Source of the DNA: an uncultured Oligoflexia bacterium | Lineage (GTDB): Bacteria > Bdellovibrionota > Bacteriovoracia > Bacteriovoracales > Bacteriovoracaceae | Assembly: GCA_950060715.1 (NCBI GenBank) | Contig: CATLVA010000062.1 | Span: 1-7,483, forward strand | Reading direction: 5' to 3' | DNA: 7,483 nt | Shown here: positions 6,325 through 7,483 of the stretch, in pieces | Numbering within the stretch: the stretch's first letter is position 1 | Layout: the number at the start of each line of letters is the position of its first letter | The notes under the pieces: model-generated | Told to the model about the DNA's origin: nothing | The model's database searches: none | The model's input: the letters and a program-made list of their open reading frames with translations, nothing else | Translations under genes and position numbers: made by a program

Positions 6325-7482
6325 ATCTTTCTTTACAAAATACTTAAAAAGATGGGGGTTTCTATAGTCATAGAACACCGGTTTTCCCTTTACCCATCGC
6401 ATTGAATAAATGGTGTCTTTAATTCTTACCACTGTATAGTCTATGCCCTTAACATCTTCGAAGTTATAGAGGTATTCATAATCGTTGGCATGATAGTAGA
6501 AGGCCAGGCGTCTTTGTTTACTAGACTCATAGCCTACAAGCTCCGGAAGCCTTTCGTAGTCGTGCCAAACCGTGGACATATCAATCTTCCCAAACATTGA
6601 AATACGAGAAAAATACCTCAACGCCTTGAATTCTCCATCGTGCGACTTAATTGCCTTAAGAGCTATTTTTAAATTTTCCTTACGAATCGCCTTACCTCGA
6701 CTGCTCATATCAGGACAAAAAATCTCTGATACGGCTGGAATATAATGATAAGTGAAGGAGAATTCCCCTACTTTAAACAGTACATTGAGCCAATACTCCT
6801 CATCAGTATCGATCTCTTTATCTAGGTACTTCACTAAAAGCTGATCATCCTCAAGTTGGTTATAAAAATTGTCATGAAAACGATTGAGGACAACTTTTGC
6901 AACGGCAGTTCTCTCTAGTCCAAAACGGCCATCAAGCACTCCAACCTCATTCACGAGAATGGTCTCTAAAGAATAAAGAGCTTTAAAAAGTTCTGATTTT
7001 TTTACCCAATATTCGTAAACCTCAGCCTGTTTTTTATAAACAAACTCTCGTAGTTTTTCCGTGGCCATATTTTCTTTTGCGATTAGAAAATCGGCCTTTT
7101 TCTGATTCTGCTTTTGTACAATTTCATTATAAAACTTGAAATTATCTAGGGCGCGTTGATGCCATTCTTCCAGTCTTGCTACATGTTGTTTATAGCCTAA
7201 GCGAAATAAGCGCTTTAAATTTTTCTCTACCCAGTACAGATCGTAACGAACATCTTCAGATAGAAAATCACCTTCTCGCTGCAGCTGTTGATACAGATTA
7301 TCCAGCGTAGAGCGAACATATTTATCTGGATATGTTCTATTAGGATTTAGCGCTCCATCCTCAACAATTTTACGGTAAAAAAAGATTCGATTCGCTTCCT
7401 TTTTTTCTTTTTCGTTATCCTTCACTTTTTCATAACTTGCCCTCAAAGCAAGAAAATCATTTGGATACTTATAACTCTTCAT
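6319..7482 (-). CDS. Coiled-coil protein with divergent SleB/CwlJ-like cell-wall hydrolase domain, possibly 5'-truncated
   Basis: The visible 387 residues are charged and helical up to about residue 165, with coiled-coil-like stretches around 85-165. The C-terminal half resembles SleB/CwlJ-type peptidoglycan hydrolases. LETILVNEVGVLDG..GLERTAVAKVVLNRF (172-202) matches the family's Glu-containing first helix and the AVAxVVLNR signature, with Glu179 as the candidate catalytic residue. A later ..GEFSFTYHY.. resembles the family's QFS segment, and ..HDGEFKALRYFSR.. resembles its A-L-x-Y-F strand. This match is from memory of the family pattern and is divergent. The ATG is one base from the window edge and no signal peptide follows it, although a wall hydrolase should be exported; the real N-terminus may therefore lie outside the window. 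No terminator separates it from metK, so read-through is possible. The ORF is certain, the hydrolase call moderate. Confidence 0.6.
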   Translation of the reverse strand: MKSYKYPNDFLALRASYEKVKDNEKEKKEANRIFFYRKIVEDGALNPNRTYPDKYVRSTLDNLYQQLQREGDFLSEDVRYDLYWVEKNLKRLFRLGYKQHVARLEEWHQRALDNFKFYNEIVQKQNQKKADFLIAKENMATEKLREFVYKKQAEVYEYWVKKSELFKALYSLETILVNEVGVLDGRFGLERTAVAKVVLNRFHDNFYNQLEDDQLLVKYLDKEIDTDEEYWLNVLFKVGEFSFTYHYIPAVSEIFCPDMSSRGKAIRKENLKIALKAIKSHDGEFKALRYFSRISMFGKIDMSTVWHDYERLPELVGYESSKQRRLAFYYHANDYEYLYNFEDVKGIDYTVVRIKDTIYSMRWVKGKPVFYDYRNPHLFKYFVKKDL

Positions 7483-7483
7483 A

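Overview
The window is AT-rich and gene-dense, and every gene reads leftward on the minus strand. Low GC, Lys/Asn/Ile-rich proteins, a Gram-negative-style exported TPR protein and an NtrC-type sigma-54 regulator suggest a low-GC Deltaproteobacteria-like organism. A Bdellovibrionota/Bacteriovorax-type bacterium is the best guess, but it is inferred from protein style and not proven here.

In transcription order (right to left): (1) 7482-6319, a coiled-coil protein whose C-terminal half resembles SleB/CwlJ-type cell-wall hydrolases. It begins at the window edge and may be 5'-truncated. (2) 6262-5099, metK, S-adenosylmethionine synthetase, with its own promoter overlapping the previous stop codon and a clean intrinsic terminator after it. 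(3) 5035-4802, a 77-residue two-helix membrane protein of unknown role. (4) 4679-3150, an NtrC-family response regulator behind a good sigma-70-type promoter and a strong ribosome binding site. (5) 3163-2237, a class I SAM-dependent methyltransferase overlapping the regulator by 14 nt. (6) 2048-1, a large exported TPR-like protein cut by the left edge, preceded by a 188-bp spacer that contains a compact leader hairpin.

The regions look like separate transcription units: metK (possibly with read-through from the hydrolase-like gene), the small membrane protein, the regulator-methyltransferase pair, and the TPR gene. The regulator and methyltransferase are probably translationally coupled. No cognate histidine kinase is visible, so the input signal and targets of the regulator cannot be read from this window. 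MetK makes the SAM that the methyltransferase would use, but that is general metabolism and not evidence of a dedicated pathway.

I see no tRNA, rRNA, CRISPR array, insertion sequence, integrase or attachment site. No stretch longer than about 190 bases lacks a gene. The parts most worth a second look are the regulator/methyltransferase overlap, the spacer upstream of the TPR gene (hairpin, imperfect inverted repeat, near-sigma-54 motif), and the divergent SleB-like protein.
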